Below, one piece after another: positions 41,580-51,262 of a stretch of 64,000 bases of DNA. The stretch comes from Takakia lepidozioides (Eukaryota; Streptophyta; Takakiopsida; Takakiales; Takakiaceae). The DNA lies in NCBI GenBank assembly GCA_030704615.1, contig CM060731.1:83062756-83126755 (forward strand). The letters run 5' to 3'. The notes under the pieces are model-generated. The model worked only from the letters and a program-made list of their open reading frames with translations, was not told where the DNA came from and made no database searches. Position 1 is the first letter of the stretch, and every line of letters starts with the position of its first letter. A program made the translations under genes and the position numbers.

Positions 41580-42620
41580 CCTCTCTCTCCCTCTCTTCAA
41601 TCCTGTTACTATAATTTTTGGTTTCTTTCTTTTTAAGAAGAAACAACAGGAGGAACCTGTCACGTTTTAGACCTGTCATATTTTAATGGAATCTTTTTGA
41701 AATAAGACAGCTCAATGGTAGTCTAAAAAACTTTAATAGATGGCAGGGGTATTCCCTGACCACTAACTGGTTTTTTATATTTACTTTTGAGTTTGTTTTC
41801 TTGGATTTCATGATTTTAGACATGGTCTAATGATTTTTTATCCTGCAACTTGCTGGTTATATCCCCAATAGACTAGCAAAGTGCTAGTTCTATTACCTAT
41901 GGGATTTGACCCCTGGACTACATAAGATGACCTGGCATAGCATGACAATGGCATGGCAAAGTCATATGACATGGGGCTAGCTCTCTCTTCAATCTTGTTG
42001 ATTGTGTTTCCTGTTTTTTCTTTCTTTAAAGAAAACAACATGGAGGGACCTGTCATTTTTCAGACCAAGACATTTACACATGTGAGATGGATAAAATAGT
42101 GACATGATATTACCCTTTACCTAAATCCAATTGGATTTAAAATATTGGAAGGGGATTCAGGTTAACGGAATTGTTTTGAAAAAAAAGACAACTCAATCAT
42201 TCTAAGACCTTACTGGATGACAGGGAATATTCATAGTCCATTGATTGGGTTTTTCACTATTCCTGCTGTTCAGGTCCTTGGAGTTTGATCCCTGGACCAT
42301 TTGGATACTGATTAAATTAAGTAAAGGCAGACAATATATTTGTGCAGGTCACGATGAAAGATGTGTTGATTATTTTCACCATGATGATTGGTTAAGATAC
42401 GTGTCTCTACTTGGTCTCTTGGAAGTTTGATCCTTGGACCAGTTAGATATAATTTAATCTAAAGGCAGATAAGATATCTGATATAATCCTCTACATCTGT
42501 TCACTATACTTTATGTTCTTTGAGGTTTGATCCCTGGGCCATCTGAATACTACTGAAGGCAGATAAGGGATGATGGAAGAATGATAAATATTATCATCTT
42601 GATAGATGATTAAAATTCAA
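41580..42620 (+). repeat. Region of diverged repeats
   Basis: CTCTCTTCAATCCTGTT and a following TTTCTTTCTTTTTAAGAA block at 41583-41665 recur at 41988-42050. The phrase GTTTGATCCCTGGACCA, followed by a GATA-rich stretch and AAAGGCAGATAA, recurs at about 42285, 42425 and 42525, with a weaker copy at 41907. No coding potential. Confidence 0.5.
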
Positions 42621-43830
42621 TTTTCTGTTTAAACCGGGAACAACAATATATGTTTTTTTCCTGGATGTTGGGATCTCATATAGGGTTCAATCTATTTTTC
42701 ATCCCTAGAGTTTCCTGGCTTAACTGAAAGCAGGCTGTCTCACGTTACTGGCGGATTAACCTTACGTTTCTATGATTATATGTCAAGGACTCGTGTACCA
42801 TTCAGGTACAACGAGTATCTAGTCATGAATATGTAGAGCAGTTTCATTAGGCGCTGATTCTAGAGTGGTCCAGGAATTAGCGTGGTCCAAGAGTTAAAAG
42901 AGGGGACCAATGTATTAAGGCCATTTGTATTATTTAATGAAATGAAGGGTCCAAAAATTAAGGATTGACTTTCTAGCGTGGGCTTTCTAGATAGTTCTAG
43001 TTCTAGTTGACTTTCCAGTTTCTAGATAGTTCTACTAATATGTCGGTCCGGTGAGAAGCAACTGCCTAGTTGCTTGTAACTTGTGTCTTCAAGATGCTGG
43101 CACAAGCACTAGTAGCGTGTCTCACTAGTGGTTTGAGAGCCAGAGCCAACGTGAGTAGTTCTTTGCTATGTTGGGGGTCGGGGCAGGTATGGCAGGTATG
43201 GCATGTAGGATCAAAGTGGCTGCAAGAGGGAAAGACAAGGTGGCCGAGGGTGCAAAGAAGTTCATAGAGGCAAGTGTTACTATCAGCGTGGGTGGAGGAG
43301 ATATCGACGTCACATCAAGTCCCCTTTATTCCACTTGTTCACAAATTACCATGCATTTTAGTGACTGGTGGCTTCCTGTATAGCAACCTCCAGTAGGTTG
43401 ACTCTCGGTTCTCATTTCTGCAACTCTTGCGTTACCCACTTTTCAAACTTTCTATACTTTATTAATAAAGTTTGACGCTCGACCATCCAACAATTAAAAG
43501 AAATCTCAATATCTAACTTAGGACAGTTAAGTAAGATAACTCCTACAAAGAGTATTGGGACAGGAAGTCCCATGATGAATCCTGCAGTGGTTTCTTCATT
43601 ACGGCAGTCTGGATGAGGCGGTTACCCTAAGCCCGTGCTTTACTTGGAGGAAATCTGGTAAAGACTACCTGCAGACAACAAAGAATAAGTAATCAGACCT
43701 ATCAAAGGGAGGTACTTGAGTAAGTGATTATGCAAGGGTCTTTGAAAAAAGATTGGGGGTTCTTTTGATCAATTGCTACTGGAGATAAGCTATTTTCTGA
43801 GGGCCTTGTGGAGGCGAACAATAGCGGTTT
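42621..43830. other. No gene recognised
   Basis: No conserved coding frame, RNA gene or clear repeat was found. Short open frames near 43070-43380 show no motif. Confidence 0.4.
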
Positions 43831-43869
43831 GTCATGACTGCTTCAAGGGTGGTTGTGTAAGATGCCAAA

Positions 43870-44200
43870 CTGGTGTCAGAAGCTTTCCTCTCTGATGATG
43901 AAGACACAAAGATCGAGATGTTGTTTGTACGAGATGTGCTACCATACCTCGTTGAGATTGCAAAAAGGCGATGCCATATGTCACCATATCTGGAATTGCA
44001 AGAATTCTTTGGACAAATGGCCTAGCAGTAACACGATCAACAAAGGTCGAGAAGCTCTCTTGTACACGGGGTGCTATCATACTTAGTTGAGATTGCAGAA
44101 AGGCGATGTCATTTGTCACCATCTCTAGTGTTGCATGAATTTTCTGGACAAATGGCCTGGCAGTAACACGATCCAGCGAAGGGATCATGACTTGGTTGCA
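43870..44200 (-). repeat. 135-bp tandem duplication, coding-like
   Basis: GGACAAATGGCCTAGCAGTAAC at 44011 (quoted short: GACAAATGGCCTAGCAG) recurs at 44146, a period of 135 bp. On the minus strand the array is an open frame with a 45-residue repeat (VTARPFVQKIHA.. and VTARPFVQRILA..). A partial third unit lies near 43920. No family recognised; the phase-keeping period is consistent with, but does not prove, coding. Confidence 0.45.
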
Positions 44201-44399
44201 GCAGTTCTTTCCACTGCCACAAATCATAGATGATTTCTAGGCAACTACAAAACAAAGGAGATTCTTTGGGAGTCCTTTGCATGATTACTTCAGGAGATAT
44301 CGAGTAACGTGACGAGATGCTTTCCAAGATCCTGGAGACACCTGGTGATGATGACCGTGCAGGAATGGCGGCATCTTTGCATGCCATATATACGCCGTT

Positions 44400-44768
44400 T
44401 GTCAAGTTAAATAAGCACAGTGTGAAAACAACTAGAATAAAGCTAGTTATTTGTATTTAACACTTGGATTTAGGTCAAGTGTTAAATCAGGTGTCAAGTT
44501 TAGTTTGACACCTGAACCGTCTTATCTTCACGAGAGCAGCAGTCGCGCAGCTCATCTCTCTCGAGTTGAGCCTGCGTGACCGAGCTCCTTCATGCGTTTA
44601 GATCTGAGTGTGCTTATGATGGGAGTGTAGGTTGTTATGGGGTGGAGTCCCCATAGCTTGGGGTGCCCCTGGCTTGACTTCTATTTTTAAAGAGTGATAG
44701 CGATGGATTTCATATTTCTTGTGTTGAGAGTGTGTGTCCTTTTAGCTTGTTTATCACTCGAGAGAGAT
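44400..44768 (+). repeat. Hairpin-rich 370-bp dispersed repeat, copy 1
   Basis: Starts TGTCAAGTTAAATAAGCACAG and ends near CTCGAGAGAGAT. About 95% like 55031-55396 by eye. It contains three inverted repeats in its first 115 bp: ACTAG..CTAGT (44431-44447), AACACTTG..CAAGTGTT (44459-44482) and CAGGTGTCAA..TTGACACCTG (44488-44514). It may be an LTR of a small element or a foldback transposon; no coding frame. Confidence 0.7.
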
Positions 44769-44839
44769 ATCTCTTACCTGTGAGTGTAAGGTAGGAGTTG
44801 AGGGTTAGCACTTGCAAGATTACCTGTGTGTAAGTAGTG

Positions 44840-45365
44840 CTTAGTTTGAGAAGCATATCATTGAATGTGACCACAAGATTCAGCGTGCCCTGAAACGCCT
44901 GGAGGATGACGATGCCGGAGCCGCCACTGTTATTGCAGTCGCTGAAGCTACCAAGTCACCAGAGGTTTTGGAGTACACAAGGAGAGACTTAAAAATGCAG
45001 CAGCAAATGCTAGTTGGCACCTATGCGTGATCCTTGAAGCTGGATGATCGTTTCCCCACTAAGCTTATAGAGGAGCCTGCCGTTGCAATTGTTTCTTGTA
45101 TCGGGGTCGGTCCTAGACCAAAATTTAGCTTCAGCTTCTTTGTCAATCATTTGCTTCGATCATGCGAGAGCGCCATGCAGCGGGTTAAGGGGCAGGGCTA
45201 TGGAGCAGAAAAGCGGCATCCTCTTCGCAATGCGCAGAGGACGGAGTTCCTTGCATATGGTTGCTATGGAGCCTTGCCAACAGCAGAACTTTGCGCTTTC
45301 CGTTCTTGGGGTTGCTGCATTGTATGCGCCCTAGGATCCGGGCTTGGAATTGTCTTCTGACCAAT
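44840..45365 (+). other. Coding-like stretch, unrecognised
   Basis: A plus-strand frame of about 60 codons before 45030 (HKIQRALKRLEDDD, EATKSPEVLEY) is followed after a stop by an open frame at 45034-45360. The first part has normal globular composition. No family is recognised, and it may be the remnant of an exon. Confidence 0.25.
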
Positions 45366-46276
45366 TCAGCAGAAACGAATGACGAACGTACTCTGGCCTG
45401 ATTCCCTACAGTAAGCAGGAGATATATAGCTCAACGCCACCAACGAGTACACCCAAGGAGGTTGTACACCACACCAAGTGCCGTCAGAATCTTGTCGCCT
45501 GAGGATCCAGGCCAAGCAGCATACGATGGCCACCTCACGGCCAGGCTTGAAACGGCTCTTACCATACATATGAGGAACTTGTCGAAGTAGAGGAATAAAC
45601 TTTCACAGACATGTCTGGCGAGATTTGAAAGAGTAGTTTTCTTGCTTTGACGTTGTCTCATGTCCTCCGGTTCATGGAGCTCATGACAACAAAAGTCGAG
45701 CGGCAACGGACGTACTGGGCGCCGAGCAGAAAGGATGGTCAGGGGGACGACTGTTCCCCTTGCCCAGCAGCTAAAGTCGTAAAGATTGAACGGGAAGTAT
45801 TGTGGCAGGAAGATAATTGCTGGGGGCACGCAAGGGACATCATCCCATGACCATTCTCCCACCAGAGCTAACCAAATTTTAGTGAACACGCGGGTCGCTG
45901 GAAGTCCACCATGTTCAGAAATCCATTTGCGAGCCGCTACCATGGATGCTTCATTAGGTTGGGATCCTGACGCTTTTAAGGCCACATAACACTCGACGGT
46001 GGTGCTAAGGTCACCTGCAGGAGCTTCATGATAAGTGTCCCAGGATCCGTCAGTTCTTTGCAGGCTCCGAATGCAGCGCACGACTTTTTCTTTCTTTGGG
46101 TCATCTGTAACGCCCAGGAAATGCATAGCCAGAATCCACTCCGCTTCCATTGTACAGCCTGATTCGACCTAGCCCGCCCAATAGCCCTCTAGATTCTGCT
46201 TACGGAAACTCCAGTCAATTGCATTGTTGATGACCTGATCAAGCGGTGTTGCATCCATGGACTCGAATGCTCCCAT
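45366..46276 (-). pseudogene. Squalene-hopene cyclase-like gene, N-terminal half, broken
   Basis: Class II triterpene cyclase family (squalene to hopene). From a possible ATG at 46276 it reads LDQVINNAIDWSFRKQNLEGYWAG, split here as DQVINNAIDWSF and NLEGYW, then an in-frame TAG (46171-46169) where the family has an acidic residue. MEAEWILAMHFLG, LQRTDGSWDTYHEAPAGDLS (a QW-type motif), GGLPATRVFTKIWLAL, IIFLPQYFPFNLYDFSCWAR and TVVPLTILSARRPVRPLP follow. After a frameshift near 45570 come WILRRQDSDGTWCGVQPPW and VYSLVAL. This covers roughly the first 290 residues of a family of about 630; the catalytic DXDD region is absent. SHC-like genes occur in bacteria, ferns and bryophytes; the origin of this one is open. 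Confidence 0.8.
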
Positions 46277-46789
46277 ACACCCACTTCCCTGCAGTAAGCA
46301 GTTCACATTCACAAAAGTGCTAGAGTTTCAGCTGCAGGATGGAGACGACGGGTTTGGGAACGGCGGAGCCAAGCTACGCTGGGGATAGACGGGCGATTCA
46401 GGAGCCAGGGCTTTCTCCCCCGTAACTGGAATGGGCCGGGGACCCGCAAGCTCCAGCACAAAGTCCAATGCTTTCCGCTGGTAATCCTCCTCAGTGAGTT
46501 TATCATTAGCCACCAAGGCCTCGAACAGACTGTGAGTGACCCCTCGCCTGTACATGGCGTCCATAAACATGTCTTTCCTCCCCCTCTCTTGGTGCGCAAG
46601 CCTGCAAGCAATCACGGAATGTTGACACCACTCTCTTTCACAGCAAGACACTATTGAGTGCCACAGTTCCCTCCCTCTCTCCCTCTCATTCTCGGTATGC
46701 AGAAGACTGGAGCAAGGTGTGTTGTCACTAGAAAGTCACTGGTAACCGAGAGCTGTGGGGGGTGCATTTGTAAACACAACTGAAATCCT
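46277..46789. other. Upstream of the cyclase fragment; no clear gene
   Basis: A CTGCAG acceptor-like site lies just upstream of the cyclase ATG. A minus-strand frame (46651-46328, KLTEEDYQRKALDFVLELAG) could be an upstream exon of some gene, but shows no cyclase similarity. A pyrimidine-rich stretch follows at 46665-46690. Confidence 0.3.
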
Positions 46790-46894
46790 AGGAATTATCG
46801 GGCACGTGGCCAGGGAACCTAGGAAACCATATAGAACGTAGGGAACCGGGAACCAGTTACCAGATAGTTTGGGTGTAACTTTAAATTTTTAAAT

Positions 46895-46942
46895 TTGAAA
46901 ACCTTAAAAATTAAAATAATAATAATAATAATAAAACAGAGC
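46895..46942 (+). repeat. (AAT)n tract in the element leader
   Basis: About eight AAT triplets and flanking A/T-rich DNA. The matching site in copy B (57726-57740) is an A homopolymer, so this tract varies between copies. Confidence 0.85.
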
Positions 46943-47217
46943 CTTTTGATCTAATTTAAATGATTTAAAGCCAAATTGGTCATATCTTTGTCAAATGGAC
47001 TCTGTTTGACCCAGTTTTTGAGGGGATAGCCGCAGAAAGGGGAAATCTACTTATCTAGACCTGGTTTTTGTTTAGGGTTTAGGGTTTTTGTTTTTGGGAC
47101 TCTACTAAAAATCTATGGAATTTTTAGAGTGTGAGTGTGCCGTGAAAGATCCACAATTCTGTTTTTAGAACTTGTTCTAGTCTATATGAGAGACAAATCT
47201 GTGGATGTCCTCCTTGT

Positions 47218-47957
47218 ATGGCTGGGGGAAATGAGGACGTAATTGAAGGGCAGGTCTCTTCTCTTAGCCTGTGCACACAAGGGGACAGGATTTATGTTTC
47301 TCAAGGAACTCAGACTGACTTGAGTGGAGAACAGTTGGACGAGTTGATTGCATACTGGGAGTCAGGCATTAGCAGTAGACAACAGTCTGCTGTAGTTGGC
47401 GTTGAGGGCCTCAATAGCGCTTTGGACAGTCAGAACTCTGTTGGAGCCAGCAGTTCTGCAACTGTAGGTGAAATACCAAAGTGGGTGAAAGCTAGGCTTG
47501 GAACACAGCCAAAGACAGCCCCGGGGACCAAGGTGTTCAGCCTGGTGTATTGGAGTAGAGGAGCAGTAGCTACACAAGTTTGTGCAATCAGACAGCGTTG
47601 CACCCGGACACGCTTTGCACAAGGCAACCACGAGCGGGGGTTCATTAGCGAGGACAAGTTTGTTCTGTTTGAAGGAGATGCAGTCATTCGCAATGAGGAC
47701 ACCCTCAACCGTCTCAAAGCTTTCGAGTTGAGAGACTATCAGACCCTACTTTGTTTTCTTTAGTGTTCAGTGAGCGGGAGATAGCAGAGTATTGCTTTGT
47801 CTCTACCTGGCAGAAAGAGGAGGAGGGTTGGTTAGAGCGAGCTACTATAGCTTGGGACAAGGTTAGTGGCAGGTTTCTGGACATAGATATACCTCCTACA
47901 CCTTACCATCATGCAGAGCGAGGCACTTTGAGAGAAGTCTGGCAGTTGATAGCATAG
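47218..47957 (+). CDS. ORF1 of the methyltransferase element, unknown function (frameshifted)
   Basis: Starts at ATG 47218 (MAGGNEDVIEG) and is open to 47763. After a one-base difference from copy B near 47748 it continues as FSEREIAEYCFVSTWQKEEE to a stop at 47957. The product would be about 245 residues: an acidic/Ser-rich N-terminus (VSQGTQTDLSGEQLDELIAY), GEIPKWVKARLG, then a C-terminal domain with RGFISEDKFVLFEGDAVI and TPYHHAERGTL. No known family is recognised. It is strongly conserved in copy B (57994-58745), where the frame breaks at a different place. Different lesions in a shared frame argue that it was coding. Confidence 0.6.
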
Positions 47958-48475
47958 ATCAGGATTAGATCTTGCTTGGTCGGGCTTCTATTCTTCCCCT
48001 CCATCTTTGTACTATTTTCATTACCTTGTACTTGTAGTTGCCAAAGCCTCTCTTGGTGGAGGCCAGTCAATCCGGGGTTTTGGGCTGGGATATTCTGCAG
48101 AATCAGCATTGCAGCTGGATTTTGGTGTGGGGGTGTTGATGTTTTGATTTCTTGTGTTTGGATCCCCCCAACACCTGCATGCTTGACTGTGCGCCATGTT
48201 GGTTTTGTGTGGGCGCTTGCTTTCATAGGGATTAGGCCGGATTTGATCACCGGTCAATCCTAGAGTGTGCTGTCGGTGGTGAGGCTGGAGTGATGACCAG
48301 CAAGACCACCAGTGTTTCTTCTATGGTGAGGCTGGGTTGATGACCAGCCAACCATATGAGTTCTTGCGGTGGATGCAGGTGCAGGTGCCTTGAGCCATTG
48401 GGATATGACCCTTAGACTGCAACAGGTGCCCACCCGCGTCACTATTAGATTAGTACTAGAGCCTTATAGTGTCAC
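47958..48475 (+). other. Spacer between ORF1 and gag with short direct repeats
   Basis: Conserved in copy B. Contains two imperfect direct repeats, GGTGAGGCTGGAGTGATGACC (about 48279; quoted as GGTGAGGCTGGAGTGATGAC) and GGTGAGGCTGGGTTGATGAC (about 48325). A long minus-strand frame here is conserved in both copies, but its peptide is repeat-like and it is not called as a gene. An intron joining ORF1 to gag is possible. Confidence 0.4.
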
Positions 48476-49921
48476 GTGGAGGAGGTGCACATTGTGAGTG
48501 TCATCACGGAGTTACCCAAGGGTTTTGAGGGGAGTACGGCTACAGGCAGTAAGAGTGAGAGTGGGTTCACAAGACGAGGTATTCGGTTCAGACCACCTTC
48601 ACCGCCACCCTCAACTACTATAGAGTCAGACACAGACTCGGAGGCTTCATCAACATGTGTGCAGTTTCATTCGCCATTGTTGTGGGACGACATGGAGGAG
48701 ATGTATGGAGCTACCAAGGGGCCTCGTAGGTACTCTGGAGCTGTGGGCACAATCGAGTTGGATGACTTTATCCAGGAGTTCGACAGCTGGTGTGATTTGC
48801 AGCAGATGCGCAATCCACAGCTATTCACCCCATTCATGGCGTGGAAGGGACTGTTCCAGCATTTGGAAGGCCCGCCTATGGACGATTACCACGAGTTCAG
48901 ACAAGGACATGAAGCAGAGATTGAGGAGTGGAGGATGTATTGGTCACCTGACTACGTCTCCATTACTCGAGGCACGACGCGACCAGTAGCTACATCAGTA
49001 CCAATATCTCCCACTGCCAGCACTAGTAGTGGAGCAAGTAGTGCTGGTACTTCTGCAGGTGGTACCAGTTCAAAAGGTGCTACTACTCCTCCTGCCACGA
49101 CTACAACACATGTGCCTAGATTCAACCCGGTGGTGGAGTTCTTCCAGGAGTTGCGGAGGAACTACCAAGGTGTACGGACAGAGAATCTGCGAAGTTTGCA
49201 AGACTTCCAGCGCAAACCCAGTGAGAGCCTGCGAGAGGCGTACACTCGTATGAGGCGCTTGATAAGTGTGACCCAAGGGGTTAGTGAAGCTCACGCAATC
49301 CAGTTTTGGTATGGAATTCTCGACAAGGAGCTCAAGAGAAGGGTGCGAGATGCAACCTTGTTACAAGCAGCCCAACCCACATTAGCAGATGTGTTTCTGC
49401 TGGCTGAGCGGATTGAGCTGAACATGGTGGAGGAGCAAATTGTTACCATTGGATTTGGCAAGACCATGCCTACACGAGACGCATCTCCCAACCCACAGGC
49501 ACAAGGGACTGCCCAACAGCGTGGTCAGGGGGGCAAGGTTTCCCAACCCAAGTTCCATGGAGCTTACAGGGGACCTCAGGTGCAGAGGCCCGTGGCATCT
49601 TTTGCAGGCCAACAGCAACCAGGGGTGATATGTTGGACATGTGGAGGACCCCATATCAAGAGAGATTGCCCCGAGAGTGGCAGAAGGCCGGCACAAGCAC
49701 AACCTACACAGTTGCAGTGTGGGCATTGTGGCAAGTATGGGCATAGAGATGCCCAGTGTTATGACTTGCATCCTGAGTTGCGCCCAAGCCAGTTCCAAGG
49801 GAACAATGGTGGCCAGGGGCGAGGTGGACCAGCCCAGAGAGGACGAGGTGGTCGGGCACAAGGTGCAGGCCAAGGGCAAGCTCAACATGGCCAAGGACGC
49901 GGTAGTCAGGGTGTTGACTAA
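48476..49921 (+). CDS. gag: Gag of the methyltransferase element, two zinc knuckles
   Basis: Nucleocapsid precursor. The frame opens after a TAG at 48467 with no ATG; the first in-frame codon listed is GTG and the first ATG is about 70 codons in (MEEMYGATKG), so initiation is unresolved. Domains: acidic/Pro/Ser N-terminus, gag-like helical region (about residues 220-320; FFQELRRNYQGV, SLREAYTRMRRL, IQFWYGILDKELKRRV), then CCHC knuckles CWTCGGPHIKRDC (about 386-398, with three rather than four residues before His) and CGHCGKYGHRDAQC (about 415-428). A Gly/Gln/Arg tail ends the frame. It stops at TAA 49919-49921; the protease follows in the same frame and copy B has CAA here. Confidence 0.85.
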   Translation: MEEVHIVSVITELPKGFEGSTATGSKSESGFTRRGIRFRPPSPPPSTTIESDTDSEASSTCVQFHSPLLWDDMEEMYGATKGPRRYSGAVGTIELDDFIQEFDSWCDLQQMRNPQLFTPFMAWKGLFQHLEGPPMDDYHEFRQGHEAEIEEWRMYWSPDYVSITRGTTRPVATSVPISPTASTSSGASSAGTSAGGTSSKGATTPPATTTTHVPRFNPVVEFFQELRRNYQGVRTENLRSLQDFQRKPSESLREAYTRMRRLISVTQGVSEAHAIQFWYGILDKELKRRVRDATLLQAAQPTLADVFLLAERIELNMVEEQIVTIGFGKTMPTRDASPNPQAQGTAQQRGQGGKVSQPKFHGAYRGPQVQRPVASFAGQQQPGVICWTCGGPHIKRDCPESGRRPAQAQPTQLQCGHCGKYGHRDAQCYDLHPELRPSQFQGNNGGQGRGGPAQRGRGGRAQGAGQGQAQHGQGRGSQGVD

Positions 49922-51262
49922 GGCATGGCCAACCGGCTTCAGCAGCTAGAGCAGAGGCTTGCTGCAATGGCTATAGCTCAGGCGGTACCGGCTCCCAGGC
50001 GGGATGGTCCACCTCCTGCTCCTGAGGGAGGAGATATGGGATGCATGGGATTCATGTGCGGAGCAGCACTACCACTAGAGCAGGTGGAGTCTGCTGCAGC
50101 CGTGACTCAAGGAGCAGCACGAGTTCCTGAGCCACGAGGTGCAGAGGTGGAATTGGATCCACAGCGTGGGGAGGCAAGCCGTCAGGCAAGGCTTCCTCAG
50201 TCATTCACATTGGCGGAGACTGTGTCAACGCCATCCATGGCACCTACTTCTCGCCCGACTGTTACCGAGGCGGAGGTTACTATGCCATTGGGGAGAGCTA
50301 CACGTGCAGCACTGACACCTGCTACCAAGGCTAGTGCAGCCGGTGTGTTATTGGGGGCAGCCACCTCTGTGTGTCAAGCCCCACTGTTCTCGGCAACCAT
50401 GATTGCGACGCCGGGGGTAAGGCCAGCTGCAGTGTTCAGACTAGCAGCAACACTCTGTGAGAGTGGGGAGGTCATTTCATCTTCTGCGGAGTTACTGGAA
50501 GGTGTAGTGGCAGAGGGATCCTCAGATTTGAGGGTCAAGACTGCCACGGCTGCGCCATGGCAAGCTGCAGCTGCCAGGTTGACGGAACTGCCAGCTAGGC
50601 CAGCCTTTGAGCGCGCCATGGTGACACCTAGAGTTGTCTTGTTAGACAACCAGGATGACATTTTCTCTTTGAGTGGACCGGCAGGCAAGAAGTACCGGCC
50701 ACTGCGGGTCTTGTTGGACTCGGGAGCTCAGCCACTGATGTTGGGCAGAGCTGCTATTGCAGGTTTGGGCCTCATGGAGGCGGATATGGAGCCTTGTCTT
50801 TTCCAGATACAGACATCTTTGGGAGGATCAGAGCAGGCTCGGGGCATGACACGGCGTGAGTCAGCCATTGGACTACAAGCAGATCATCCTGTAGATGGCT
50901 CAGTGATGCGAGCCAAGGCCATTGTGACAGACGCGGTCTCTTACGATGTCCTCGTTGGTGGGGCAGTGTTATATCCCATGGGCTTCACCTTGGACTTTTG
51001 GGAGGAGTCAGCATCCTACAGGCCTGGATGGCAGTCAGGGGATGGTCATCGTGCACAGCTCCCTGTGACATTCATTGGGGGTATTGCGGCTGCCCAACGG
51101 GGCAAGATGCCAACACTAGCCGCCTTTACAGCTGCAGTTAGTTGGCCTGGAGAGTTGCTGGAGGGCAATGCCCATGCAGAGGATGTGCCACCTCTAGCAG
51201 AGCAGGATGACATGCATGGTATGGCGGAGTTGCCTGCCATGGTTGCTCACACTCCATTGTGA
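49922..51262 (+). CDS. Pol N-terminal part with aspartic protease
   Basis: In the same frame as gag after the TAA. A long Ala/Thr/Pro-rich linker (residues 1-240 from ATG 49925) precedes a retropepsin-like domain: RPLRVLLDSGAQPLMLGRAA, with catalytic Asp near residue 265 (50717-50719), an AIAGLGL flap-side segment and VSYDVLVGGAVLYPMGF. The protease matures the polyprotein. The frame ends at TGA 51260-51262, which is TGG (Trp) in copy B, so the stop looks like a point mutation. Confidence 0.85.
   Translation, partial: GMANRLQQLEQRLAAMAIAQAVPAPRRDGPPPAPEGGDMGCMGFMCGAALPLEQVESAAAVTQGAARVPEPRGAEVELDPQRGEASRQARLPQSFTLAETVSTPSMAPTSRPTVTEAEVTMPLGRATRAALTPATKASAAGVLLGAATSVCQAPLFSATMIATPGVRPAAVFRLAATLCESGEVISSSAELLEGVVAEGSSDLRVKTATAAPWQAAAARLTELPARPAFERAMVTPRVVLLDNQDDIFSLSGPAGKKYRPLRVLLDSGAQPLMLGRAAIAGLGLMEADMEPCLFQIQTSLGGSEQARGMTRRESAIGLQADHPVDGSVMRAKAIVTDAVSYDVLVGGAVLYPMGFTLDFWEESASYRPGWQSGDGHRAQLPVTFIGGIAAAQRGKMPTLAAFTAAVSWPGELLEGNAHAEDVPPLAEQDDMHGMAELPAMVAHTPL

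Noticed and set aside
41427-41679. 230-codon minus-strand ORF over GA-rich DNA
   Set aside because: Mostly Leu/Ser dipeptide runs from microsatellites plus a short LINE scrap; no domain.
47070-47092. Telomere-like GTTTAGGGTTTAGGG
   Set aside because: Only about two units inside an element leader; too short for an interstitial telomere array.
47909-48250. Minus-strand ORF conserved in both copies of the methyltransferase element (also 58700-59149)
   Set aside because: Antisense to the element, built on the short direct repeats of the spacer, with no motif; conservation is expected from DNA similarity alone.
49919-49921. Programmed stop-codon readthrough between gag and pol
   Set aside because: The second copy has CAA at the same position, so a chance nonsense mutation is the simpler reading.
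49382-49967. Long minus-strand ORFs antisense to gag
   Set aside because: Shadow frames of a strongly supported plus-strand gag with zinc knuckles.
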